From NCBI GenBank assembly GCA_030152305.1, contig JASKOM010000002.1, positions 62,001-126,000 on the forward strand: a stretch of DNA of 64,000 nucleotides, read 5' to 3'. The position numbers were made by a program, and so were the translations under genes. This DNA comes from Campylobacterota bacterium. GTDB taxonomy: Bacteria > Campylobacterota > Campylobacteria > Campylobacterales > Thiovulaceae. Below, piece by piece: positions 18,303 to 27,765 of the stretch (position 1 is the stretch's first letter; each line of letters opens with the position of its first letter). A model generated the notes under the pieces. It was given only the letters and a program-made list of their open reading frames with translations, was not told where the DNA came from and did not search any database.

Positions 18303-18569
18303 TTAATTCACCACAGGATTATTTTCAAGTAATAAAAACTCAAAAAGTGTATTTTTAAATTCAAGTTGTTGTTTTGCTGTTGCGATATAAGGCTCGAATG
18401 CGATTGAAATTGTCGAAAGTTGAGCTTTTGCAATTTTATAAATTTGTTTGTAAGGAGTCTGTTTTGTCATTTCATCTTCGATAATTCGTTGAGCAATTAA
18501 TTCACATGAACTAACAACAGTTAAGTTTTCAACATTTAATTCATCTCGAAAATTAAATTGCTTATCTAA
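18303..18569 (-). pseudogene. Out-of-frame 3' part of the AntA antirepressor gene
   Basis: Reading leftward one frame over from the 18566 stop gives about 88 open codons (LDKQFNFRDELNVENLTVV...LLLENNPVVN) to a TAA at 18303. The junction falls in the short A-run at about 18570-18575, so one lost base would separate the two parts. Together they would make a protein of about 305 aa. Confidence 0.6.
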
Positions 18570-19219
18570 TTTTTAAGATCTTCATCATTTAACTTGATTT
18601 CAGAAATTGCATTTTTTAATTTGCCAAAATCTTTATTTGTTTTTATTAAACCGAGACTTCGGTAAATTTCGATCGTAAAAATTAAATAATAACGGTCAGC
18701 ATTTTGACTTCCTTGCAATTTTGCATAAGTAATAAACGCTTTAATCATATCCGTAAAAGATCGTAGAATAATTTTGCCATTTCCGCGAACTTTGATTAAC
18801 TCAAGTTTTGGATTCTCTTTTTGTCGTTCTCGTTCGATTGCTTTTTCAACGGCTTCCTGAATAGCTTGTTGAATTTTTAAGTCGCAATATTCTTGCTCGA
18901 TCTTGAGAAAATAATTTTTGACTTCTTTGCCTTTTTCGGTCTCACTTATAAAAGCAATAAGTTTGGCGGTTTCAACTGTTAAAAAATATTCAATCGATGG
19001 TCTTCCACCTAAATTTAGGTTTTTCCCTTTTAGGGGAAAAACTTCCTGAACAATGATGTAATCGATGTTTTCATCAAACAAACCTCTTTTTATTTGATCT
19101 TTGATCCAGTCGGCAAACTTCTTTTTTACACCTAAAAACTTATGCAAATCTCTCGCTGAAACAGTTTGAGAATTCCCATCCCCTATTTTTTGAGGCACAA
19201 TTTGAATGATTTTCGTCAT
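18566..19219 (-). CDS. AntA/AntB-type phage antirepressor-like protein (frameshifted)
   Basis: A 217-aa frame whose N-terminal half is an AntA/AntB antirepressor domain: VSARDLHKFLGVKKKFADWIKDQI, then FDENIDYIIV and IEYFLTVETAKLIAF. A coiled, K/E-rich linker follows (AIQEAVEKAIERERQKENPK), then a C-terminal domain of unknown type. Such proteins normally relieve phage repressors by protein contact. No phage structural genes are near. The frame ends at a TAG just after an A-run, and coding potential continues in the next frame to 18303. It lies in the same island as the helicase-ankyrin gene. Confidence 0.75.
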   Translation of the reverse strand: MTKIIQIVPQKIGDGNSQTVSARDLHKFLGVKKKFADWIKDQIKRGLFDENIDYIIVQEVFPLKGKNLNLGGRPSIEYFLTVETAKLIAFISETEKGKEVKNYFLKIEQEYCDLKIQQAIQEAVEKAIERERQKENPKLELIKVRGNGKIILRSFTDMIKAFITYAKLQGSQNADRYYLIFTIEIYRSLGLIKTNKDFGKLKNAISEIKLNDEDLKN

Positions 19220-19575
19220 TTTTCGTTTGGTAATTTATTAAATTAAAATAAATTTTTTGGCTGAAGAGTTGCTAAGAAGTTACCAGTTTCGTAACATAAC
19301 TCTTCAAAATTTACTTCAGAAAGGCTTTCAAGCCGAATGACTTAAAAGCTTGAGCTATGTTACAGGCACTGGTAAGCCTTTTTGAAATAAATTTATACAA
19401 AATAATTTAAAATTTTTTGATTTGAATTGTAGCAAAATTTTGAATTAGATCCCGAAATAAATTCGGGATGACTTGTTTCGTTTTAAATTTTAATTTTTAT
19501 TTGATATTTATTTTCATATTAAGCAAAAATTAATTTTTCAATTGATATTATTTTGTCAAAATAGAAAGTGAATTC
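19220..19575. other. Intergenic region between antA and feoA with nested inverted repeats
   Basis: No gene. From 19261 to 19381 there are several inverted arms: TTACCAGT/ACTGGTAA, GTAACATA/TATGTTAC, TCAAGC/GCTTGA and GAAGAGTT/AACTCTTC. A dispersed palindrome (ATCCCGAA...TTCGGGAT) is at 19447-19472, and the right copy of the 39-bp direct repeat begins at 19552. Confidence 0.6.
19447..19472. repeat. Dispersed palindromic repeat (ATCCCGAA type)
   Basis: AGATCCCGAA...TTCGGGATGAC, an 8-bp stem with a short AT loop. Near copies occur at 29051, 31899, 34386 and 51287, with related halves in the feoB terminator and near 18250 and 31010. Confidence 0.75.
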
Positions 19576-19590
19576 ATGCAACAAGAAAAT
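19552..19590 (+). repeat. 39-bp direct repeat, right copy (intact feoA start)
   Basis: Same 39 bp as 14196-14234. This copy covers the feoA leader, ATG (19576) and first five codons, and the gene continues normally. It marks the right edge of the 5.3-kb island. Confidence 0.85.
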
Positions 19591-19815
19591 TCAAAAAAAA
19601 CTATTTATGAATTAAAAAAAAATGATAAAACGAAAGTTTTAAATGTTAATGGCAAAGGTGCAATTCATGAAAGATTCGTTTCATTTGGAATTGTTCGCGG
19701 AGCTGATATCGAAGTTAAAAATTGCAATGTAACTCGCGATAATATCGAGATTCTCGTCAATGGAACTTTTATTGCTCTTCGCAAAGAAGAAGCCAAACTT
19801 GTGGAGGTAATATGA
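19576..19815 (+). CDS. feoA: FeoA ferrous iron transport protein
   Basis: A 79-aa SH3-like protein that supports FeoB-mediated Fe(II) uptake at the inner membrane. GAIHERFVSFGIVRGADIEV and the end FIALRKEEAKLVEV fit the family. It overlaps feoB by 4 nt (ATGA). A 39-bp copy of its leader and first codons lies 5.3 kb upstream, so its original promoter region may now be separated from it. No convincing Fur box was seen. Confidence 0.88.
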   Translation: MQQENSKKTIYELKKNDKTKVLNVNGKGAIHERFVSFGIVRGADIEVKNCNVTRDNIEILVNGTFIALRKEEAKLVEVI

Positions 19816-21839
19816 AAAATATTATAAAAATCGCCGTTGTCGGTCAGCCAAATGTTGGCAAAAGCATGTTAATTAATTCATTAAGTAACAGCAATTTAAA
19901 AGTTGGGAATTTTGCTGGTGTTACGGTCGAATTAACAGAAGTTAGAAAAACTTTCGGCGATTATGAATTAATTTTTATTGATTTACCAGGGTCGTATTCA
20001 TTAAAAGATTATACGATTGACGAAAAAGTTACAAGTCAATTTTTAGAAAATGGTGATTTTGATTTAATTTTAAATGTTCTTGATTCGACTCATCTTGAGA
20101 AAAATTTATATTTAACGGCTCAACTTTTGGAATTTCCAAAAAAAATGGTTATGGCTCTGAACCTCATCGACGATGCTGAATCTCGAAAAATAGAAATCGA
20201 TTCTCAACAGCTTTCGAAGTTATTAAATATTCGTGTTGTGAAAACTTCGGCAAAACAGATGCGGGGACAAAATGAGCTTTTGAATTCGATAATTTCGACT
20301 TTTAATGAAGATTTGCGAGAATCGAAATTGCAATTTTCTGAACCAATCGAAGAAGAATTAAAAAATATTTCTGAAACTTTGCAAATATTAAAACGGGATA
20401 ATTCGAGATATGAGTCGTTGAAATTATTACGGGGTAAAAAAATTGATCGCGAACTTGCAGGAGTTCTTGTTTCGGCTTCTCGACATCTTGAAGTTCATTA
20501 TAAAACGGATGATATCGATGAAATTTTTTCTGAAGAACGAATCGCAATTGCTGGAGGAATTTCTCTCGAAGTTTTAACAAAACAGATCGATAAAAATAAA
20601 AGCTTGACCGAAAAAATAGATGAAATATTAATTCATAAACTTTTGGGATTGCCTATATTTTTAGTTTTAATTTGGTCTCTTTTTCAGCTAACTTTTGAAT
20701 TAGGTTCAATTCCGATGGATTTAATTGATAATTCAGTCGGAGCTTTTGGCGAATATGTTGGTTCGTTTATTAATCACGATGAGGTCAAATCGCTTGTCGT
20801 CGATGGAATTATCAGCGGTGTTGGAGCAGTTTTATTATTTTTGCCAAATATAATTATTTTGTTTTTCGGAATTTCGCTTCTTGAAACAACAGGCTATATG
20901 AGTCGAGTGGCTTTTTTATTAGACGGGTTTTTTCATAGATTTGGTCTTCACGGAAAATCGTTTATTCCGCTTGTTACAGGTTTTGGTTGTTCGATTCCAG
21001 CTTATATGTCAGCGAGAACTCTCAAAAATGAACGAGATCGAATTTTAACGATGTTTATAATTGGTTTTATGAGTTGTGGAGCAAAATTACCAGTTTATGT
21101 ATTATTTATTTCGGCATTTTTTAACGGCGAACAGGCAGGAAATATATTATTTGCGATTTATATTCTTGGTGCAATTCTCGGATTAATCGGTGCAAAAATA
21201 TTAAGAAAATTTATTTTTCAAGGTGAAGATGAACCGTTTATTATGGAACTTCCGACTTATCGATTGCCAACTGTTAAACTTTTGTGGCACACGGTTTATA
21301 TTCAAGCATTAATGTATTTAAAAAAAGCAGGAACTTTTATTTTAATCGCTTCGATGATAATTTGGTTTGCGAGTAATTATCCAAAAGTTAGCGAAAATAT
21401 TATCTTAGAAAATAATATTAGTTCTGAACATATTAAAAAATTCGAACTTGAAAATAGCTATCTTGGAATTGCGGGAAAAACTTTTCAGCCTATTTTTCAA
21501 CCAATTGGTTTTGATTGGCAATTAACAGTTTCGTTATTTACGGGAGTTGCAGCGAAAGAGGTCGTTGTTGCAACATTAGGAGTTTTATATTCAGTTGGCG
21601 ATGAGGTTGATGAAACTTCTGAAAGTTTGCAAAAACAATTACAAGAATCTATTCCATTTGAAACAGCGATGGCATTTTTAATATTTGTCATGATTTATAT
21701 GCCATGTTTTGCCGCTTCAATTGTTTTTATTCGAGAAACAGGCAAAAAAATATATTTTATATATTTATTAATTTTTACAACGATTACAGCATATTTATCA
21801 AGTTTATTAGCTTTTTATCTAGCTAGTTTAATTAAATAA
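19812..21839 (+). CDS. feoB: Ferrous iron transporter FeoB
   Basis: Inner-membrane Fe(II) transporter with an N-terminal G domain. G1 is GQPNVGKSMLINSL, G3 is DLPGSYSLKDYTIDE, and NLIDD lies in the G4 position. The transmembrane Gate domains follow (GFGCSIPAYMSARTL and GFMSCGAKLPVYVLF). It is 675 aa, full length for Campylobacterota. A palindromic terminator follows at 21853. Confidence 0.96.
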   Translation: MKNIIKIAVVGQPNVGKSMLINSLSNSNLKVGNFAGVTVELTEVRKTFGDYELIFIDLPGSYSLKDYTIDEKVTSQFLENGDFDLILNVLDSTHLEKNLYLTAQLLEFPKKMVMALNLIDDAESRKIEIDSQQLSKLLNIRVVKTSAKQMRGQNELLNSIISTFNEDLRESKLQFSEPIEEELKNISETLQILKRDNSRYESLKLLRGKKIDRELAGVLVSASRHLEVHYKTDDIDEIFSEERIAIAGGISLEVLTKQIDKNKSLTEKIDEILIHKLLGLPIFLVLIWSLFQLTFELGSIPMDLIDNSVGAFGEYVGSFINHDEVKSLVVDGIISGVGAVLLFLPNIIILFFGISLLETTGYMSRVAFLLDGFFHRFGLHGKSFIPLVTGFGCSIPAYMSARTLKNERDRILTMFIIGFMSCGAKLPVYVLFISAFFNGEQAGNILFAIYILGAILGLIGAKILRKFIFQGEDEPFIMELPTYRLPTVKLLWHTVYIQALMYLKKAGTFILIASMIIWFASNYPKVSENIILENNISSEHIKKFELENSYLGIAGKTFQPIFQPIGFDWQLTVSLFTGVAAKEVVVATLGVLYSVGDEVDETSESLQKQLQESIPFETAMAFLIFVMIYMPCFAASIVFIRETGKKIYFIYLLIFTTITAYLSSLLAFYLASLIK

Positions 21840-21852
21840 TTTTATTTTCGTC

Positions 21853-21888
21853 ATCCCGAAACGATGCTTTTGTAACTTGTTTCGGGAT
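21853..21888. terminator. Terminator after feoB, of the dispersed palindrome family
   Basis: ATCCCGAAAC (21853-21862) pairs with GTTTCGGGAT (21879-21888): a 10-bp stem followed by TTAATC. The arms match the ATCCCGAA repeat family. Confidence 0.7.
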
Positions 21889-21954
21889 TTAATCAAAATA
21901 GAACTTTCGTAAATATTAATTAATGAGAGTTCTATTCCGTTCCGAATTTTCATA

Positions 21955-21962
21955 AAGGAGGA
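21955..21962 (+). promoter_or_regulatory. Strong ribosome binding site that points to a CTG start for ktrB
   Basis: AAAGGAGG is near-perfect. The first plausible in-frame initiator 6 nt downstream is CTG at 21969. The TTG at 21996 chosen by the ORF track is 33 nt away and has no ribosome site. Confidence 0.6.
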
Positions 21963-21968
21963 ACGAAC

Positions 21969-23306
21969 CTGTCCGTTAAATATTTAAAAACTATTTTGTT
22001 TGGGTATATATTAATCACTTTATTTGGTGGAATAACTTTATACTTACCTGTTAGTAACTCGGTAAATTTATCGTTTATCGATTCTCTTTTTACTTCAACT
22101 TCTGCAACTTGTGTAACTGGATTAATAGTTACAAGCACTCCAAACTCTTTTACTTTTTTCGGCGAAGCTGTTATTTTAACTTTAATTCAAATTGGTGGTT
22201 TAGGTTATATGGCAATTATGGGTATATTTGTTCTTTTATTGCGAGATAGTTTGTCGATTCATGAAAGACGAATGGTAAAAGAATCTATGGATTTACCAAC
22301 TCTTGATATTAAAACTGTTATATATAAAATTATCGCTTTGATATTTATTGTTGAATTAATTGGTGCAATTATTTTAACTTTTGAATTTTATAATCACGGT
22401 GAATATAATTGGAAATCAGCAATTTGGTTTGGCATTTTTCATTCGATTAGTGCTTTTAATAATGCTGGTTTTTCTCTTTTTGATCCAAATATGATCGGCT
22501 ATCAATCAAATGCAACAGTTTTAATAACTTTATCTTTTTTAATTATTATTGGTGGTTTAGGCTATTTTGTTCTTGTTGAAATTTTTGAGAAAAAAAGAAT
22601 GTTTTGGAGATATAGTCTTCATTCAAAAATTATGATTTATGGCTCGATTATTTTAATTTTATTAGGAGCTTTTTTATTTTTATCACTTGAATGGAATAAT
22701 CCAAAAACAATTGGAGCTATGAGTTGGGAAGATAAAATATTAAATGGCTTATTTTTATCTGTCAATTTTAGAACAAGCGGGTTTAATAGTATTGACTTTA
22801 GCGGATTGAAAGAATCTTCGCTGTTTTTCTCAACAGCTTTCATGTTAATTGGTGGCGGTCAAGGTGGAACAGCAGGAGGAATTAAAGTTACAACAATTGC
22901 AGTTTTAATAATCGCTTCGTTTTATTTTTTAAATTCACATAATCAAAAACCAAGTATTTTTAAAAGATCTATCGAACAAGAAACAATTAATAAATCAATA
23001 GCAATTATTATGTTTGCCTCTTTTTTCGTTTTTAGTTCTACATTGCTATTAGTTGAAACACAAAATAAAGATATAAGTTTGTTAAAAATTTTATTTGAAG
23101 TTGCTTCAGCTTTTGGAACTGTTGGTTTATCTGTCGGAAATGGTGATATTGCAAGTTTATCAGAAAAATTTAATGATTTTGGCAAAAGTATAATTATTTT
23201 ATTAATGTTAGCTGGTAGAGTTGGGGTTTTTGCTTTCACTTTTGTTTTGATGGGAAAAACAGAACAAAAACATTTTAATTATCCTGTTGGAAAGGTAATA
23301 ATATGA
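21969..23306 (+). CDS. ktrB: Potassium uptake translocating subunit (TrkH/KtrB family)
   Basis: Inner-membrane K+ channel-like subunit with the four pore-loop repeats of the TrkH/KtrB superfamily (SATCVTGL, ISAFNNAGF, NFRTSGF, FGTVGLS) and GGGQGGTAGGIK. Translating from 21969 adds SVKYLKTIL before FGYILITLFGG, which completes the first helix. That and the perfect AAAGGAGG support a CTG start over TTG 21996. The gene overlaps ktrA by 4 nt, so regulator and channel are coupled. Confidence 0.9.
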   Translation: MSVKYLKTILFGYILITLFGGITLYLPVSNSVNLSFIDSLFTSTSATCVTGLIVTSTPNSFTFFGEAVILTLIQIGGLGYMAIMGIFVLLLRDSLSIHERRMVKESMDLPTLDIKTVIYKIIALIFIVELIGAIILTFEFYNHGEYNWKSAIWFGIFHSISAFNNAGFSLFDPNMIGYQSNATVLITLSFLIIIGGLGYFVLVEIFEKKRMFWRYSLHSKIMIYGSIILILLGAFLFLSLEWNNPKTIGAMSWEDKILNGLFLSVNFRTSGFNSIDFSGLKESSLFFSTAFMLIGGGQGGTAGGIKVTTIAVLIIASFYFLNSHNQKPSIFKRSIEQETINKSIAIIMFASFFVFSSTLLLVETQNKDISLLKILFEVASAFGTVGLSVGNGDIASLSEKFNDFGKSIIILLMLAGRVGVFAFTFVLMGKTEQKHFNYPVGKVII

Positions 23307-23953
23307 AAACAATCGGAATTATAGGCTTAGGAAAATTTGGCTTTCAAATAGCTGAATCTTTATCGAAATTAAATGACATCGCTCTTATCGTCGCTGATCA
23401 AGATGAAAAAATTGTTCAAGAAATTAGCGAATTTGTGGAAAATGCTTTTGTCGTTGATAGCACAAATAAACATGCTTTAAAAGAAATAGGCATATTTGAA
23501 CTTGATACTGTAATTGTTAGCATTGGCGATAATCTTGAAGCTAGTATTTTAACTGTTATGGCTGTAAAAGAATTAAACAATAAACATGTTATAGCAAAGG
23601 CTTTTAATCAAGTTCATGGGCAAATATTATCAAAACTAGGAGTTCTTGAAGTTATTTATCCAGAAAAAATAGCTGGAAAAATTCTTGTTAATAGACTTGT
23701 TACTGATATCACAGTGTCTGAAATAGACATTAGCAACTCGCTTAAAATTATGAAAGTTTTAGCAAAAGAAAAGTTAATTGGCAAAACAGTCATGGACATT
23801 GAAAACACATACAAAAATATTAAAATCGTAGCTATAAAACATGTAAATGATTGGATTATAAATATCGAAGCATTGCGAATTATTCAAGATAACGATTTTA
23901 TCGCATTTCTTGGAGACAAAGAATTTTTAAAAGTTTTGAGTAAAGATATGTAA
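23303..23953 (+). CDS. ktrA: Potassium uptake regulatory subunit (KtrA/TrkA, RCK domain)
   Basis: A 216-aa cytoplasmic gating protein. The N-terminal Rossmann RCK domain starts IGIIGLGKFGFQIAESL and includes NAFVVDSTN; the C-terminal half (about 135-216) is a TrkA-C ligand domain. One RCK plus one TrkA-C module is the KtrA layout rather than the doubled TrkA. It is coupled to ktrB by ATGA overlap and ends before a strong bidirectional terminator. Confidence 0.92.
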   Translation: MKTIGIIGLGKFGFQIAESLSKLNDIALIVADQDEKIVQEISEFVENAFVVDSTNKHALKEIGIFELDTVIVSIGDNLEASILTVMAVKELNNKHVIAKAFNQVHGQILSKLGVLEVIYPEKIAGKILVNRLVTDITVSEIDISNSLKIMKVLAKEKLIGKTVMDIENTYKNIKIVAIKHVNDWIINIEALRIIQDNDFIAFLGDKEFLKVLSKDM

Positions 23954-23963
23954 AAAAAGATTA

Positions 23964-24009
23964 TACACCTCATCTATTATATACACAATATGTTAAACGA
24001 TGAGGTGTA
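23964..24009. terminator. Bidirectional terminator made of inverted GATGAGGT octamers
   Basis: TACACCTCATC (23964-23974) and GATGAGGTGTA (23999-24009) form a perfect 11-bp stem between convergent ktrA and guaA, with A-rich and T-rich flanks. The stem is essentially two inverted copies of the octamer over-represented across the window. Confidence 0.8.
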
Positions 24010-24056
24010 GATTTTAAAATTTTGACATCAATCTAGTTTAATAATTAATGAAATAA

Positions 24057-25601
24057 TTATTCCCATTCGATAGTAGCAGGTGGTTTTGAGCTGATGTCAT
24101 AAACAACTCGATTGATTCCATCAACTTCGTTAATTATTCTTCGGCTGATTCGTTCGAGTAAATCATGTGGCAAATGTGCAAATGTTGCGGTCATTCCGTC
24201 GCTTGATTCAACTGCTCTAATTGCAACAGTATTTTCATAAGTTCGGTTATCGCCTTGAACTCCAACACTTTTGACATTTAATAAAACAGCAAACGATTGC
24301 CATAATTTTTTATAATATCCAGCACTTTTGATTTCTTCTAATAAAATCGCATCGGCTCGTCTAACAAGATGTAACGATTCTTCATTTACTTCGCCAAGAA
24401 TTCTAATTGCTAATCCCGGACCTGGAAATGGCTGACGATGAACAAGTGATTTTGGAAGTCCAAGTTCAACACCAAGAATTCGAACCTCATCTTTAAATAA
24501 TTCTCGCAATGGTTCAATTAATTTCAAATTCATTTTGTCAGGCAAACCGCCAACATTATGATGAGATTTAATCGTTTTGCTTGGACCTTTAACAGAAACA
24601 CTTTCGATAACATCAGGATAAAGTGTTCCTTGAGCAAGAAATTTTAAACCATCGTGTTTTTTAGCTTCGTCGTCAAATAATTCAATAAATACTCGACCGA
24701 TAATTTTTCGTTTTTGTTCAGGTTCTGTAATACCAGCGAGAGCATCTAAAAATCGTTTTCGACCATCAACAACAACAAGAGGAACTTTTAATATATTTTT
24801 AAAAGTATGTTCGACGGCTTCTTTTTCACCTTCTCGTAAAAGACCATTATCAACAAAAACAGGAACAAGTTGATTACCGATTGCTTCGTATAAAAGAGCT
24901 GTAACAACCGAAGAATCGACACCGCCAGAAAGAGCTGATAAAACTTTTCCGTTGCCAACATTTGATCTAATTAAATTAATCTGTTCTTTCGAGAAATGTC
25001 CCATGTTCCATTTGTCTTTAACTCCGCATATTTTTTTTGCAAAGTTTCGAAGCATTAAATAGCCCTCTTCAGAATGTTTAACTTCAGGATGAAATTGAAG
25101 AGCATATATATTTTTTTCTCGATTTCCGATTCCAGCATATGGAGAATTTTCTGTATATGCAATTGGTTCAAAACCGTCAGGAAGTTTTTCGACTCTGTCG
25201 CCGTGGCTCATCCAAGCAATAGATCCAAGATCGCAACCATTAAATAATGGCGAATCGATATTTTCATAAAAATTAAGTTCTGATTTGCCATATTCATGTT
25301 TTGAAGCTCTCATGACTTCACCGCCAAAATCAACAGCAATTCTTTGCATTCCGTAGCAAATTCCCAAAATTGGAAGATTTAAATTATAAATTTCCAAATT
25401 AACGGCAAAGCTATCTTTGTCATAAACGGAAGCTGGACCGCCACTAAAGATAATCCCTTTTGGAGATTTTGCTAAGATTTTTTCAATACTTTCGTTATAT
25501 GGCACGATTTCACAATAAACTTCTTCTTCTCGTAATCGTCTAGCGATAAGTTGAGTATATTGACTACCGAAATCTAAAATAATAATATCTGCTTTAGTCA
25601 C
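24057..25601 (-). CDS. guaA: GMP synthase (glutamine-hydrolysing)
   Basis: Makes GMP from XMP, ATP and glutamine. The class I glutaminase domain has ILGICYGMQ (nucleophile Cys) and [13 protein letters not shown]. The PP-loop [11 protein letters not shown] opens the ATP-pyrophosphatase domain, and the C-terminal dimerisation domain ends KPPATIEWE. It is 514 aa, full length. The start is GTG 25601 with AGGA 8 nt upstream. Confidence 0.97.
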   Translation of the reverse strand: MTKADIIILDFGSQYTQLIARRLREEEVYCEIVPYNESIEKILAKSPKGIIFSGGPASVYDKDSFAVNLEIYNLNLPILGICYGMQRIAVDFGGEVMRASKHEYGKSELNFYENIDSPLFNGCDLGSIAWMSHGDRVEKLPDGFEPIAYTENSPYAGIGNREKNIYALQFHPEVKHSEEGYLMLRNFAKKICGVKDKWNMGHFSKEQINLIRSNVGNGKVLSALSGGVDSSVVTALLYEAIGNQLVPVFVDNGLLREGEKEAVEHTFKNILKVPLVVVDGRKRFLDALAGITEPEQKRKIIGRVFIELFDDEAKKHDGLKFLAQGTLYPDVIESVSVKGPSKTIKSHHNVGGLPDKMNLKLIEPLRELFKDEVRILGVELGLPKSLVHRQPFPGPGLAIRILGEVNEESLHLVRRADAILLEEIKSAGYYKKLWQSFAVLLNVKSVGVQGDNRTYENTVAIRAVESSDGMTATFAHLPHDLLERISRRIINEVDGINRVVYDISSKPPATIEWE

Positions 25602-25657
25602 AATAGTTATCCTAATATATTTGCTTTTTTTGATTGTTTAATTATTGAAATTATTCA

Positions 25658-25697
25658 ATAAACAAAAATGTATTATGATCATATCATTTTTGTTTAT
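25658..25697 (-). terminator. Inverted repeat between the chemoreceptor gene and guaA
   Basis: ATAAACAAAAATG (25658-25670) and CATTTTTGTTTAT (25685-25697) are 13-bp perfect arms with a 14-nt loop, 35 bp beyond the chemoreceptor stop. It is probably the chemoreceptor terminator. Confidence 0.6.
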
Positions 25698-25731
25698 GAA
25701 AGCTGAAGTGAAAATGCGAAAACTATTTTTA

Positions 25732-27696
25732 TTATTTAATATCGCTTTCTGTTTTAAACACAAGCATTTTTCCATTTAATTCACTCATTGAATCATTTAA
25801 ATTTTTCGCAACATTTTCTAATTTTGCAGATGTTTCATCGTTTTTGTCTGTAATTTTATACATTGCTCGAATATTATTTGATAATTCATCAACAAGTTTA
25901 AGAATCGTTTCGGCACTAATTTTTGATATTCCTGAAGATCTAACTGTATGTTCTGATGTGCTTAATAAAATATTTGCATCTTTATAAACGGCTGTAATTT
26001 CGCCTGAAATACTTGAAATGCTATTTGAGTTCGAAAGTATTTTTCTGCCTAATTCTTTTACACTGTCTGACAATTCAGCAATTCTATTATTAATTTGACC
26101 AAGAGCCTCTTGAGTTTTAATTGATAACACATGAATTTCTTCAGCAACAACACGGAAACCTAAACCATGAATTCCAGCTCGTGAAGCCTCAATTGAAGCA
26201 TTTAATGCTAATAAATTAGTTTGTTCAGAAATACTATCAATTAATTCTGTGATAATAGTTACTTTTTTAACTTCGTTACCTAAATTTAAAATTTCGGATG
26301 CTAATTGTTCTTCGTTTTTACCTATCAACGACATTTGTCTATTAATCGCTGTTAATTTAGCAAGAATTCCAGAAATTAATTTAGCTTCTTGCATAATTGC
26401 CCTTAATGTATCCTCCGAATTTGATTGAGTTCCCATTGCTTGAGTTTTAACTTTTGACGATAAACTGTCAACATATGTTAATTCTCGTCGTTGATTTTGT
26501 GAAATTTCATGTAATGCAATTGATAAAGAATGAGCTGTATTTCCATAAGAAATAGTTGTTTTTGCACTAATTTTTATTTCATCGATGAGGTTCATTGTTA
26601 AAGCAATAAATCTATTAATACTTTCACTTGCTAAACCTACCTCATCTCTATGTTTAACTTTTAATCTTTGAGTTAAATCTCCGCCTGTATCACCAGTTGT
26701 TAAACCGTCAAGAACATTAATAAATTCTTTTAACTGTTTTAATGACATGTTTAAAACGACAATCATTAAAATAGAAGCAATAATCATAACAGCTGATATT
26801 AAAACAATAAAATTAGTAATTTGAGATCTGTTTTCAGCCTGTTTTTCTGAAAGATCTTCAAATAATGTAATGTATCCAACACTGTTATCTAAAAAGTCAT
26901 AAATCGAGAACGAATACGAAGCTACATTGCTGCTGTTAATAACTGTTCTATCAAGAGTAATTCGCGACATGTCTTTTGTCTGTTTCATTGCATTTTCATT
27001 TGAATATTCATAATAAATTACTTCATCTTTTTTAATATCAGTTGGGAGACCTTTAAATCGTTTAGCTCCATCAAAAACGGATTTTTTAATACCGATCGAA
27101 TAATCAACATGAAATAATTTTGCTGTGTCATCAATAATAGATTTCAATCCGCCACCGAATTCAACACTTCCAATATGTTTATTTTCAGCATTAAATACAG
27201 GAAGAACAACTCTTAAGCCTGGACCGCCTCGTCCAACTTCGATTCCAATTGCAGGTTTTACATTTTTATTCGTATAAACGACTGTGCTTCTAAAACTTGA
27301 TAAATCATCACCAAATTTTGAAGGTTCATGTAATCTAAAAAAAGTCAAAGCAGGAGCTGTATGAAATTGAACTTGTTCAATATTATAAATTGGCAATAAT
27401 TTTTCTTTAAATAACGGCAATAAATATTTACCTAAAGCTTCTCGATCTCGTTTTTCAAAAGTTTCGATGACATATTTATCATTCATCAAACTTTCCAAAG
27501 CCATTTTTAAATTATTAGCTTGACTTTTTGACGATGAATAAAACAGATCTTTAAATTTCAAAAAGTTAGATTCTGTTGCGATAACAAGTTCATCTTTTCC
27601 TTTTTGATAATTCAATACAACTATTACAGTTGCAATAAGTATAAAAGACAAGATTACATTAGAAATAATCTTAAACTTTATAGAAAATGAGCCCAA
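25732..27696 (-). CDS. Methyl-accepting chemotaxis protein with periplasmic Cache-type sensor
   Basis: A 654-aa membrane chemoreceptor. It has a first helix at about residues 10-28, a periplasmic Cache-like domain (about 30-280, including FRLHEPSKFGDDLSSFR and GGPGLRVVLPVF), a second helix around 295-315, a HAMP region (GDLTQRLKVKHRDEVG), and a signalling hairpin with TNLLALNASIEASRAG. The hairpin tip is atypical (IHGLGFRVVAEEIHVLS). The ligand is unknown; the sensor resembles those binding small organic acids. The start is TTG 27696 with AAGGAG. Confidence 0.88.
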   Translation of the reverse strand: MGSFSIKFKIISNVILSFILIATVIVVLNYQKGKDELVIATESNFLKFKDLFYSSSKSQANNLKMALESLMNDKYVIETFEKRDREALGKYLLPLFKEKLLPIYNIEQVQFHTAPALTFFRLHEPSKFGDDLSSFRSTVVYTNKNVKPAIGIEVGRGGPGLRVVLPVFNAENKHIGSVEFGGGLKSIIDDTAKLFHVDYSIGIKKSVFDGAKRFKGLPTDIKKDEVIYYEYSNENAMKQTKDMSRITLDRTVINSSNVASYSFSIYDFLDNSVGYITLFEDLSEKQAENRSQITNFIVLISAVMIIASILMIVVLNMSLKQLKEFINVLDGLTTGDTGGDLTQRLKVKHRDEVGLASESINRFIALTMNLIDEIKISAKTTISYGNTAHSLSIALHEISQNQRRELTYVDSLSSKVKTQAMGTQSNSEDTLRAIMQEAKLISGILAKLTAINRQMSLIGKNEEQLASEILNLGNEVKKVTIITELIDSISEQTNLLALNASIEASRAGIHGLGFRVVAEEIHVLSIKTQEALGQINNRIAELSDSVKELGRKILSNSNSISSISGEITAVYKDANILLSTSEHTVRSSGISKISAETILKLVDELSNNIRAMYKITDKNDETSAKLENVAKNLNDSMSELNGKMLVFKTESDIK

Positions 27697-27765
27697 AGTC
27701 TCTCCTTATATTTTTTATTATAATTCCGCAATATCACATATTTTAAATAAAAAAGGACAAATATT

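Noticed and set aside
19261-19381. Possible integron attC or Xer/dif-type site
   Set aside because: The arms are palindromic, but the attC end boxes are not matched and no integrase is near. An AGTTATG...TAACT core recalls dif sites only loosely.
19480-19575. Fur box upstream of feoA
   Set aside because: The region is AT-rich, but no GATAAT-type inverted array could be recognised.
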